Notes: generated by a model from the letters alone, not told the origin. A stretch of DNA of 8,364 nt from an uncultured Coriobacteriales bacterium (GCA_946892075.1 CAMPNZ010000058.1:1-8364), one strand, 5' to 3'; positions 1 to 7,368 are shown, counted from the stretch's first letter. Translations and numbers: made by a program.

Positions 1-1
1 G

Positions 2-85
2 CGTGCGACGCTTCGCCATGTGCGTGCGTTGCACGCTCAAGCAGACGTAACACACACTCATAGCGCAAAAGAGGGCAGCGTATGA
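2..85 (+). CDS. C-terminal end of an upstream gene (partial, unidentified)
   Basis: One plus-strand frame is open from the window edge to a TGA at 83-85, which overlaps the ATG of the next gene as ATGA. That overlap is typical of translationally coupled operon genes and is why I favour this frame over the other two, which stop at 46-48 and 61-63. The visible tail is about 27 residues, polar and rich in Arg, His and Ala, and ends in AKEGSV. Nothing in it identifies a family. Signal peptidase II often precedes this pseudouridine synthase in other bacteria, but the tail cannot confirm that. Confidence 0.4.
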   Translation, partial: RATLRHVRALHAQADVTHTHSAKEGSV

Positions 86-1152
86 GTGCAACGCGCTGTT
101 ATATCGTTCCAGAATCTATGCACGGGATGCGCCTTGATGCAGCGCTCGCGCAAGCGGGCTTGTTTGCAACGCGCTCGCAAGCAGCGCAGGTGCTTCAGCG
201 CAATGAAGTGCTGGTGAATGGCACGGCGCAACCAAAGAAATACTGCGTCAATACGGGTGACGTGGTAATTTATCCCGTTGTAAGCAACGACGCCTGCGCG
301 CTTTCGCTGTATGGCGAGGACATTGCGCTTGATATTCGCTACGAAGATGACGATTTGATTGTGTTGTCAAAGCAAGTGGGGCTTGTGTGTCATCCGTGCG
401 ACGATCATACGCATGGTACGCTTGTGAATGCGCTTATTTATCATTGCGGCGCAGATCATCTGTGCAATTTGCAAGGCGAAAACGACAGGCTTGGCATTGT
501 TCACCGCCTTGATATGAACACATCTGGTCTGATGCTTGCAGCCAAAACGGATGCTGCAGGTGAAGCTTTGATGCGCGCTATCGCATCGCGCAGTGTCGAG
601 CGGCACTACATGGCACTTGTGCATGGCATCATTCCTCACGACACGGCGCTTATCGATGCGCCCATCGCGCGTTCCACAAGCGATAGAAAGCGCATGTCAG
701 TTCGCGATTGTCCGCAGTCACGCAGCGCGCTTACCTCGCTTACGGTTTTGCGGCGTTATGACGCAGGCGAGCGTGATGATGGCTTTACGCTTATCGATTG
801 CAAATTATTTACGGGACGCACGCATCAAATTCGCGTGCATTTGGAATATGTGAAGCATCCGCTGGTGGGAGAGCCTGTGTATAACGCGTTTGCGCCGTAC
901 AAAGGCAAAGAATGCCTTGAGCTTCAGCGCCAATTTTTGCATTCGTATCGGATTGCATTTGATCATCCTCAGCGTGAACAGAAGCTGTCTTTTATGGATA
1001 ACCTTCCGCGCGATTTGCGCCGCGCACTTTCCTTGCTTGACCAGCGCACATACAACACAACCGATGCTGGAGCGCGCGTTTTTGCTGAACTTGAGCACAG
1101 CCCGTATCCATCGATTGAAGCTTGTGCAGTTAAAGAAGTATCAAACGTATAA
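82..1152 (+). CDS. RluA-family 23S rRNA pseudouridine synthase (RluD-like)
   Basis: The 356-residue product isomerises specific uridines in structured RNA, most likely large-subunit rRNA, to pseudouridine in the cytoplasm. Residues about 16-66 form an S4-type RNA-binding domain (RLDAALA, then RSQAAQVLQ and VLVNG). The catalytic domain follows from about residue 85. Its active-site motif is GIVHRLDMNTSGL at 138-150, with Asp144 of HRLD the expected nucleophile. The second family signature is GRTHQIRVH at 245-253, followed by HPLVGEPVY. Length is slightly above the usual 300-330 because of a variable tail after about residue 315. The start is backed by GAGGG at 71-75, six bases upstream. It is first in a tight cluster with hemH 11 bases downstream. 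The exact target uridine (RluD, RluC or RluA type) cannot be told from sequence alone. Confidence 0.93.
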   Translation: MSATRCYIVPESMHGMRLDAALAQAGLFATRSQAAQVLQRNEVLVNGTAQPKKYCVNTGDVVIYPVVSNDACALSLYGEDIALDIRYEDDDLIVLSKQVGLVCHPCDDHTHGTLVNALIYHCGADHLCNLQGENDRLGIVHRLDMNTSGLMLAAKTDAAGEALMRAIASRSVERHYMALVHGIIPHDTALIDAPIARSTSDRKRMSVRDCPQSRSALTSLTVLRRYDAGERDDGFTLIDCKLFTGRTHQIRVHLEYVKHPLVGEPVYNAFAPYKGKECLELQRQFLHSYRIAFDHPQREQKLSFMDNLPRDLRRALSLLDQRTYNTTDAGARVFAELEHSPYPSIEACAVKEVSNV

Positions 1153-1163
1153 GGCGGTACATC

Positions 1164-2300
1164 ATGACAGATAGAAGCGACACTCAAACAGGCGCTGGAA
1201 CTGGTATAACTTCTGGTGTGGGAACGGGTGCACCGCACGGCAAACAGCGTGTGGGCGTGTTGCTGGTAAATACCGGATCGCCTGACGCGCCAACACCTCC
1301 TGCCGTTCGCGCGTTTCTGAAAGACATGCTTAGTGACAAGCTGCTTATCCACAACGTAAATTGGTTTTTATGGAAATGTATTCTGCACTTGTTTATTTTG
1401 CCACGTCGTGGCGTTACATCAGCCGAGCGTTACAAGAAAATCTGGACAGAACAAGGCTCACCCTTAATTGATGCAATGAGTTCGCTTTGTCAGCAGCTAT
1501 CAGTGCGTTTAAGCACGTCAAACACACAATGCAGCTTTGCAATGGGCATGAATTATGGCAATCCGTCTATTCAATCGGCACTTCAGCAGCTGCAAGCAGC
1601 GCACGTAAACAAGCTGGTCGTGTTGCCTTTGTATCCGCAGCATGCGTTTTCAACAACAAAGTCGAGTTATCTGCGCGTACAAGCGGCACTTAAAGCGCTT
1701 AACTGGAATTGCACGTGGACGTATATCGACAACTACCACAACGATAGCGCCTATATCAGCGCACTTGCGCAGTCTATTCGCGATGCTGGTTTTTCGAAGC
1801 AGCAAAACGACAGGCTGGTGTTTTCGTTCCACTCAATTCCCGTTCCCGATGTAGAAGCGGGCGACCCGTATCAGAAACAAACGCAAGAAACGGCGCGCGC
1901 TGTTGCTGCGGCGCTCAATCTGGCGCCTGAACAGTGGAATTTGTGCTATCAAAGCAAGTTTTCAAAATACTGCGAGTGGCTTACGCCCTCAACGCACGAT
2001 ACTATTATTCGCATCGCGCAACAAGGCCATGAGCGGGTGTTTTTTATCTGTCCAGGCTTTGCGGTTGATTGTCTTGAAACGCGCTACGATGTGTTCTATG
2101 ACATTAAGCCTACATTTGACGAGCATGCTGCACCTGGTGAAGACGGCAAAGTGCGCGCGTTTATCTATGTGCCTTGTTTAGGAAAAAGTGCACTGCAATG
2201 TGACGTGTTAGCGCATGTGCTTGAGCCGCATATTGATGCGCATGACGCACCTGGTGCAAAGGCGTCTGCGCAGGAACATACGCCGCCAGAAACGAGATGA
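1164..2300 (+). CDS. hemH: Ferrochelatase
   Basis: Inserts ferrous iron into a porphyrin in the last or near-last step of haem synthesis. The 378-residue protein carries family landmarks in order: VGVLLVNTGSPDAPTP (30-45), EQGSPLI (96-102), GMNYGNPSI (128-136), LPLYPQHAFSTT (154-165), FSFHSIP (220-226, catalytic His223), WNLCYQSKF (258-266), EWLTP (271-275) and CPGFAVDCLET (296-306, catalytic Glu305). The spacing of motifs and the pattern around GDPYQ and CPGFAVDCLET resemble the protoporphyrin enzyme of E. coli more than the coproporphyrin enzyme usual in Actinobacteria; that is a judgement by eye. About 28 N-terminal residues before the fold are a Gly/Thr-rich low-complexity stretch, and about 25 C-terminal residues are polar and His/Ala-rich. 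AAGG at 1151-1154 precedes the start by nine bases. No other haem gene lies in the window. Confidence 0.95.
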   Translation: MTDRSDTQTGAGTGITSGVGTGAPHGKQRVGVLLVNTGSPDAPTPPAVRAFLKDMLSDKLLIHNVNWFLWKCILHLFILPRRGVTSAERYKKIWTEQGSPLIDAMSSLCQQLSVRLSTSNTQCSFAMGMNYGNPSIQSALQQLQAAHVNKLVVLPLYPQHAFSTTKSSYLRVQAALKALNWNCTWTYIDNYHNDSAYISALAQSIRDAGFSKQQNDRLVFSFHSIPVPDVEAGDPYQKQTQETARAVAAALNLAPEQWNLCYQSKFSKYCEWLTPSTHDTIIRIAQQGHERVFFICPGFAVDCLETRYDVFYDIKPTFDEHAAPGEDGKVRAFIYVPCLGKSALQCDVLAHVLEPHIDAHDAPGAKASAQEHTPPETR

Positions 2301-2304
2301 TCGC

Positions 2305-3810
2305 ATGACACAGCAACGCAACTATGCAGGTGAGCTGCTAAGCGCAAGCGCGCACGTGAGTGCGAACAACACGGATTTACGCGCGGGTGCTGGCGAGTAC
2401 GCTGGCGCACAGGGGAGCGGGTGCACGGGCGATGCCGCAAACGTTCACGGTTACGAATACGGTCACGGTCACGAACACGCTTACGCACACGACTTTGCGC
2501 GCAAAACGCAGCCTTGTGTGGTGCTTGGTGTAACTGCGTGCGTTGCCATCTATAAAGCGTGCGAGCTTATTCGCCAACTGCAAAAACGCTCATTTGACGT
2601 GCGCGTTGTGATGACTGAACACGCAACGCATTTTATCGACCCAACGCTGTTTCGCGCGCTGACGAAGCATCCTGTTGCCGTGGGGCTTTTCGACAAGCCA
2701 AGCGATCCCATTCACCATATTTCACTGGCACGCATGGCGGACGTGTTCGTTATTGCGCCAGCTACCATGAATGTTATCGCGAAATTGGCCGCCGGCATTG
2801 CCGATGACATACTTACCACGTCGGTGCTTGCTACGAAAGCGCCACTTGTTATAGCACCAGCCGCCAATAGTGTTATGTATGAGGCACCCATCTCGCAAGA
2901 AAACAGATGCAAACTAGCAGCACGCGGCGCGTTGTTTGTGGAAGCTGATGTCGGTCAGCTTGCCTGCGGTGAAGTGGGAAAAGGACGTATGGCAGATCCG
3001 GAAAGCATTGTTGAGGCGGTGTGCTCGTGCTTTGACGACGCGCATCACGCGAACGCCTTGCAGCAAGCCGACGCTTCTGCGCAGCTTGCAGAAAGCATTG
3101 ATGCGTCTTTGCAGCTTACCAGCCCGCACGTGACGCCCAAAGCGCGTAAAGAACTCAGCGGTAAACGCGTTCTTATTACGGCTGGTCCAACGCATGAATA
3201 TATCGATCCTGTGCGCTTTATTGGCAATCCGTCATCGGGCATAATGGGCTTTTGCTTGGCGCAGGTAGCAAACATGCTAGGTGCGCACGTCGAGCTTATT
3301 TCAGGCCCAACGAAACTTCAAGCCCCCGAAGGCGTTCATCTAACGCGCGTTACTTCGGCACAAGAGATGTTCACGGCAGTGCAAGAGCGCTTTTCAAGTT
3401 GTGACGTTGCGTTATTCAGTGCAGCAGTAAGCGATTTTCGTCCGCTTGAATGCGCCGATCATAAGCTGAAAAAGATAAAGAACTACAACAGTTTGACGCG
3501 CATTGATCTGGTGGAAAATCCCGACATTCTTCAGCAGATGGGAGCAGCAAAAACGCACCAAATTGTTGTGGGATTTGCCGCTGAAACAAACAATGTGGTT
3601 CCGTATGCGCGTGAAAAACTTGTCGCAAAGCATGCCGATATGATTGTTGCGAACAAAGTGAGCGCAACGGAAGGTTTTGCGTGCGATACGTCGCAAGCAG
3701 CGCTGGTGTTGCCTCAGGAATGCATCGAATTGCCTGAGATGCCAAAAATGCGCCTTGCGCAAGAGATTTTTCGTGTTCTGGTACAGCGCTTGTTGTCGTT
3801 TGCTGACTAA
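2305..3810 (+). CDS. coaBC: Bifunctional phosphopantothenoylcysteine synthetase/decarboxylase
   Basis: Makes 4'-phosphopantetheine for coenzyme A: CoaB joins cysteine to 4'-phosphopantothenate using CTP, and the FMN-dependent CoaC domain decarboxylates the product. From ATG 2305 the protein has 501 residues, about 100 above the usual length. Residues 1-68 are an extra low-complexity arm with a His/Tyr repeat at 48-63. CoaC spans about 69-240: active His138 in HHISLAR, the FMN region APATMNVIAKLAAGIADDIL (151-170), the substrate motif PAANSVMY (185-192, normally PAMNxxM) and LACGEVGKGRM (219-229, Cys221). CoaB spans about 286-498: LITAGPTHEYIDPVRFIGN (290-308), AAVSDFRP (373-380), a Lys-rich segment near 387-392, NPDIL (405-409) and VGFAAET. 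An in-frame ATG at 2215 would overlap hemH by 86 bases, so I chose 2305, where GAG (2294-2296) gives only a weak ribosome site four bases after hemH. Confidence 0.95.
   Translation: MTQQRNYAGELLSASAHVSANNTDLRAGAGEYAGAQGSGCTGDAANVHGYEYGHGHEHAYAHDFARKTQPCVVLGVTACVAIYKACELIRQLQKRSFDVRVVMTEHATHFIDPTLFRALTKHPVAVGLFDKPSDPIHHISLARMADVFVIAPATMNVIAKLAAGIADDILTTSVLATKAPLVIAPAANSVMYEAPISQENRCKLAARGALFVEADVGQLACGEVGKGRMADPESIVEAVCSCFDDAHHANALQQADASAQLAESIDASLQLTSPHVTPKARKELSGKRVLITAGPTHEYIDPVRFIGNPSSGIMGFCLAQVANMLGAHVELISGPTKLQAPEGVHLTRVTSAQEMFTAVQERFSSCDVALFSAAVSDFRPLECADHKLKKIKNYNSLTRIDLVENPDILQQMGAAKTHQIVVGFAAETNNVVPYAREKLVAKHADMIVANKVSATEGFACDTSQAALVLPQECIELPEMPKMRLAQEIFRVLVQRLLSFAD
2446..2493 (+). 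repeat. Eight imperfect 6-base repeats coding for His/Tyr dipeptides
   Basis: Eight consecutive hexamers of the form YACGNN run without interruption inside the 5' part of coaBC. In frame they encode alternating His or Tyr with Gly, Glu, Ala or Asp at residues 48-63, giving five His and three Tyr. The array lies wholly in the extra N-terminal arm, outside the catalytic domains. The regular period and constant ACG core suggest growth by replication slippage. Confidence 0.85.
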
Positions 3811-3858
3811 GAGTTGTACGCAGAAAACAGTGCGCGAAAGCCGCAGAAAACGGTGTAG

Positions 3859-3888
3859 AAAAAAACATGCCAGGGAAGCCCTGGCATG
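3859..3888 (-). terminator. Intrinsic terminator of tRNA-Pro
   Basis: A perfect 10-base-pair stem (CATGCCAGGG at 3866-3875 pairing with 3879-3888) closes a three-base loop. Read on the minus strand it is followed by seven T (complement of the A run 3859-3865). It begins nine bases past the encoded CCA of the tRNA, so it fits Rho-independent termination of that transcript. On the plus strand no T run follows, so it is at best a weak end for the coaBC operon. Confidence 0.88.
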
Positions 3889-3897
3889 GTTACAATC

Positions 3898-3974
<77 letters not shown>

Positions 3975-4400
3975 AATCTATGATGCAGTTAAGTGCGAAT
4001 GCGCAACGCTTTCGTGTAGTGTTCTTTAGCGTTCGCGCGCATTTCGTTCTTAAGAGCTTTCTTATAATACTTGCTCTGCGCTCTAAATTCAAGGCTTGTG
4101 GGCGTATTTTTTAAGAATGCGTCTTAGTGTCACGCTGTAACAGTGGGTGCGGGCGTGTTTTTGCTGGTAAGCCTAGTGCCGTGCATCGAGCACTTGCATT
4201 CGGCTCTGTTTTCGCTGGTATGCGCAGCGCCTTTCAAAATTCCCTAAAAACTTTTGTAGACTTTGTCCTTCTACTAGGTAGCCTTGGGAGATAGTAAGAC
4301 TGACTGCACACATGAGCATGCAGGATCCCCCTTTTCATAAAACCTCTTTAAGGGTATTTTATTCAACCCCGATGAAAATAAAAAGCTCCATTCGGACATT
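3975..4400. other. Gene-poor stretch between tRNA-Pro and the recombinase remnant
   Basis: I see no credible gene here. Besides the candidate tRNA promoter, it holds a 14-base near-direct repeat, TGTTTTTGCTGGTA at 4156-4169 and TGTTTTCGCTGGTA at 4207-4220, 51 bases apart with one mismatch. Composition looks host-like to about 4240 and turns AT-rich after it, so the left edge of the acquired segment probably lies near 4240-4330. On the minus strand, a 34-codon frame from the ATG at 4399-4397 runs just downstream of the recombinase remnant; I do not recognise it. Confidence 0.5.
4064..4092 (-). promoter_or_regulatory. Candidate promoter for tRNA-Pro
   Basis: On the minus strand, TTGAAT (complement of 4087-4092) lies exactly 17 bases before TATTAT (complement of 4064-4069). 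These match the sigma-70 consensus at four and five of six positions. The predicted transcript start near 4057 leaves a leader of about 83 bases before the tRNA. The same bases contain a perfect TATAAT on the plus strand (4063-4068), but that lacks a recognisable -35 box and leads to no gene. Confidence 0.5.
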
Positions 4401-4598
4401 TTATAGCATCTTGATTTCCGAGCCATTTCTGAAGGTTATACGGATATCTTCTTTGTTGAATATCGTGATATGATCCACAAGAGTACAGAAGCCTGTTCGT
4501 CGAATGTTTGCAGAAGCCTGCCTTGTTTTTGGTAGCTGGTTCAATCTCAAAATATCTTTATAAAAATCTGCACATAGTTTTGCTGAACCAATTTCTTC
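4401..4598 (-). pseudogene. Serine recombinase C-terminal remnant
   Basis: The minus strand is open for 65 codons between a TAA (complement of 4599-4601) and a closing TAA (complement of 4401-4403), with no start at its head. Its last part reads LVDHITIFNKEDIRITFRNG, then SEIKML. This matches the usual end of resolvase/invertase-type site-specific recombinases, where a short beta-rich tail of the form LVDxVxVYxKxDIxFxFKxGxEI closes the protein. The resolvase catalytic core and zinc-ribbon regions are absent. A 24-codon open segment in another frame (about 4608-4679, RELEGIKTNLSRF) could be a further, frameshifted piece. I read it as the fossil of the mobile element that brought in the neighbouring AT-rich gene. 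The family call is by pattern memory, not a search. Confidence 0.6.
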
Positions 4599-4720
4599 TT
4601 ACGAATTACAGCCAAGAAAAGTGATGCTTAGTAAACCTTGAAAGATTAGTTTTTATCCCTTCTAACTCTCTATCCAGAAATTAACACATAAAAAGCCTGT
4701 TCATTTACGAAAATGGAGCA

Positions 4721-4726
4721 TATAAT
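4721..4726 (+). promoter_or_regulatory. -10 box of the GH3 gene
   Basis: A perfect TATAAT sits 34 bases before the GH3 start codon. At 17 bases upstream only TGTTCA is found, a poor -35 box, so the promoter may be weak or need an activator. Confidence 0.5.
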
Positions 4727-4730
4727 CGAC

Positions 4731-4746
4731 ATGTCATTTATGACAT
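4731..4746 (+). promoter_or_regulatory. Perfect 16-base palindrome, candidate operator
   Basis: ATGTCAT, two T, then ATGACAT form a perfect inverted repeat. It begins four bases after the TATAAT box and so covers the expected transcription start. That position suits a repressor site. The arms are too short for a terminator and no T run follows. I do not recognise the regulator, and none is encoded nearby. Confidence 0.5.
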
Positions 4747-4760
4747 ATTGAGAGGAAAAG

Positions 4761-7139
4761 ATGAAAAAACGAACTATTTTTGCAGCAGCATTAACGTTAG
4801 CAATGATTTTTTGTGCGATGACACCTGTTCACGCTGAATCGCGGGTTGATTCTCTTTTACAAAAAATGAGTGTTAAACAAAAAGTTGAACAAATGTTTAT
4901 GCCAGATTTTCGTAGATGGTCAACTGATCATTCAATTGAACAAGATAAGCGACCTGATTTCACAACAATGAATGATGAGGTTCGAGAAATAATAAAAACA
5001 CATAATTTTGGGGGAGTCATTTTATTTGCTAATAATGTCAAAAAAACAGATCAGACATTACAATTAACGAAGGATTTCCAAGCAGCTGCTTTAAGTGGTA
5101 ATGGCATACCAATGTTGATGGGTATAGATCAAGAAGGTGGTATTGTATATCGTTTAGGCAGTGGTAGTGCTTTACCTGGTAATATGGCAGTAGGTGCTAC
5201 TAATGATCCAAAATATGCGGAAATGACAGGTGAGATCATTGGTCGTGAATTACGTGCTTTAGGTATTAACACTAATTTTGCTCCGGTTATTGATACTAAT
5301 AGTAATCCAAATAATCCTGTTATTGGTTTGCGCTCTTTTTCTGATGATCCAGAAATGGTCGCTAAAATGGGTATTGCAACAATAAAAGGAATAAATACAT
5401 ATAACGTTATTAGCACAGTTAAACATTTCCCTGGTCACGGTGATACAGCTGTTGATTCTCACACTGGCTTACCACAAGTATCAAAAGATTATGAGACGTG
5501 GTTAAAAGAAGATGCTGCGCCATTTATAGCTGCGATGAACAATGGCGTTGATATGGTTATGACAGCACATATTGTCTATGACAAACTTGATGATACGAAA
5601 ATTACATCTTCCACCAGCGGCGAACAGGTTTATTTGCCAGCTACCTTGTCAAAAAAGATTATAACTGATATTTGTCGTACAAAATTAGGTTATAGGGGAG
5701 TTATCGTTACTGATGCTTTGCGGATGCAAGGAGTAGCTGCCAATTTTGGTAAATCAGATGCTGTTATTAGAGCAATTCAGGCAGGTGTTGATATTGTTTT
5801 AATGCCTACAGAAGTATATGGTACCGATCAGTTAGTTGAATTAGATAACATTATTAATGATGTTGTAGCTAAAGTGCAATCAGGTGAAATTAAGGAAGAA
5901 AGAATAAATGCATCAGTTAAACGTATTCTCTCATTGAAAGAAAAAAGAGGTGTTCTAGATTATAATCCAGATCAATACACGTTAGAAAATGCACTGAATA
6001 CTGTTGGTAGTGTGACTAATCGTAATGCCGAAAGAGCAATTTCTGAACAAGCAATTACATTAGTTCAAAATAAAGACAATACGTTACCTTTGAAACCAAA
6101 AGCAGGTCAAAAAGTTTTAAATTTAGTTCCTTATAGCAATGAGATACCAGGCTTTAAGTTGGGTATGCGTCGTTTAATGAGTGAAAACGTTATTGATGAT
6201 TCTGTACAATATGAAGCTTATCGTTTTAGTAATACGACAACTGAGAAACAGTTGGAGAATATCATTAAAGGTTATGATTATGTGATTGTTAATTCTGAGC
6301 TTGGTAATGTTGCACAAATGCAGAATACACATTGGCTAAAGAAAAATGTTAATTTGGCAATTAAATTAGCTCATGAAAATAATGCTAAAGTTATCGTTAT
6401 GAGTACATCTAAACCATATGATGTTCAAGAATATAAGGACGCTGATGGTATCGTAGTTGTGTATGGTAATAAAGGTATGGATCCAACTGAAAAATTACAA
6501 CCCGATACAGCATTTGGACCAAATCTGCCAGCTGGTATTGTTGTCATCTTTGGTGGTCATAAAGCTACTGGTAAATTGCCAGTTAACGTTTATAAGTTTG
6601 ATAGTGAAAAGGGTATTTACACTAAGGAAATTGTGTTCAAACGTGGTTTTGGTTTACGTTATAAAGAAGAAAATACAAAGCCTGTTTTACTTTCCTTAAA
6701 GGGTGAACAACATGTCCTTGGTACACAGGATGAAGTTGTTGTAAAAACAAGTTCAAAACTGGATAATTTCTTACAATTATTAGTTGATAATAAGGAAGTT
6801 GCTAATACGAATTATACCGTTACATCAGGTTCTACTATGGTAAATGTTAAGGCTGATTATTTAAATACGTTAAGCGTTGGTAAGCATGTTTTAAGCGTTG
6901 TTTCTAAAGATGGTAATGTTAATACAAATATTGAAATAGTAGCGAATAGTCAGACAAAAAATTCAAACAATAGTTCAAACAATAGTCCAACAGGTCATGT
7001 AACAAATACATCAATAGCTCATACAAGTGATCAAATTAATTTTAGTTTGTATGGACTTTTAGGTATTTTGACTTTATCAGCTATGGCTATTATTGCAAAG
7101 CTCAGCTATGGTTATTGTTGCAAAGATCAAAAGAGCTAA
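4761..7139 (+). CDS. Secreted, membrane-anchored family 3 glycoside hydrolase (NagZ-type beta-N-acetylhexosaminidase)
   Basis: Likely removes beta-linked N-acetylglucosamine from cell-wall fragments or host glycans outside the membrane. Residues 1-25 are a signal peptide (KKR, hydrophobic core, cleavage after VHA). The catalytic barrel spans about 30-392. It has the NagZ hallmark KHFPGHGDTAVDSH at 221-234, giving the Asp232/His234 acid-base pair, and VTDALRM at 316-322 with nucleophile Asp318. A GH3 C-terminal sandwich follows (about 425-635), as in two-domain Gram-positive NagZ. Next is an Ig-like module (about 640-727; YTVTSGSTMVNV, LNTLSVGKHVLSVV), an Asn/Ser-rich linker, a membrane helix (about 762-780) and a short CC-containing tail. 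IAHTSD at 752-757 resembles a decayed LPxTGD sorting motif. GAGAGG (4750-4755) backs the start. Codons favour A/T endings, unlike its neighbours, which suggests transfer. No terminator is evident after the stop. Confidence 0.9.
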   Translation: MKKRTIFAAALTLAMIFCAMTPVHAESRVDSLLQKMSVKQKVEQMFMPDFRRWSTDHSIEQDKRPDFTTMNDEVREIIKTHNFGGVILFANNVKKTDQTLQLTKDFQAAALSGNGIPMLMGIDQEGGIVYRLGSGSALPGNMAVGATNDPKYAEMTGEIIGRELRALGINTNFAPVIDTNSNPNNPVIGLRSFSDDPEMVAKMGIATIKGINTYNVISTVKHFPGHGDTAVDSHTGLPQVSKDYETWLKEDAAPFIAAMNNGVDMVMTAHIVYDKLDDTKITSSTSGEQVYLPATLSKKIITDICRTKLGYRGVIVTDALRMQGVAANFGKSDAVIRAIQAGVDIVLMPTEVYGTDQLVELDNIINDVVAKVQSGEIKEERINASVKRILSLKEKRGVLDYNPDQYTLENALNTVGSVTNRNAERAISEQAITLVQNKDNTLPLKPKAGQKVLNLVPYSNEIPGFKLGMRRLMSENVIDDSVQYEAYRFSNTTTEKQLENIIKGYDYVIVNSELGNVAQMQNTHWLKKNVNLAIKLAHENNAKVIVMSTSKPYDVQEYKDADGIVVVYGNKGMDPTEKLQPDTAFGPNLPAGIVVIFGGHKATGKLPVNVYKFDSEKGIYTKEIVFKRGFGLRYKEENTKPVLLSLKGEQHVLGTQDEVVVKTSSKLDNFLQLLVDNKEVANTNYTVTSGSTMVNVKADYLNTLSVGKHVLSVVSKDGNVNTNIEIVANSQTKNSNNSSNNSPTGHVTNTSIAHTSDQINFSLYGLLGILTLSAMAIIAKLSYGYCCKDQKS

Positions 7140-7304
7140 CTAAACGTTATTACCTATTTTATACCGCTTAAAGGCTATCAGTTAACCTTGATTTCTATAA
7201 ATCTCTCACGGAACGCTCCTTTGAAGCCTGTGCCGTTTTCGCTAAAAACTTGCAATTTCTTGATGAATAGCGGTAATCGCACGTGCGTACAGAGTAAAAT
7301 TATC

Positions 7305-7310
7305 TATAAT
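7305..7310 (+). promoter_or_regulatory. Candidate -10 box for the phosphatidyltransferase gene
   Basis: A perfect TATAAT lies 58 bases before the preferred start at 7369. It overlaps the more distant in-frame ATG at 7309, which argues against that ATG being used from this promoter. No good -35 box is seen at 16-18 bases upstream, so the promoter call is tentative. Confidence 0.4.
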
Positions 7311-7368
7311 GAATGTGAAAGCAACCGCCATTTTACCCATACTCGCTCGATTGCAAGGACGTACACGC

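Noticed and set aside
2215..2304. Earlier in-frame ATG for coaBC, adding 30 residues
   Set aside because: It would lie deep inside hemH (86-base overlap), and its extra residues are a basic out-of-frame reading of the hemH tail. The start at 2305 follows the hemH stop directly.
4143..4247. Small hydrophobic frame with a GTG start (34 codons)
   Set aside because: No ribosome site, no promoter context, and it spans the internal near-repeat; probably chance.
4486..4702. Repeated AAGCCTG words upstream of the GH3 gene (4489, 4514, 4693), considered as a repeat array or CRISPR remnant
   Set aside because: Units are only 7-10 bases, irregularly spaced, and two lie inside the recombinase remnant.
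7140..7200. Terminator after the GH3 gene
   Set aside because: Only weak, mismatched pairing (around GGCTATCAGTTAACC) and no T run.
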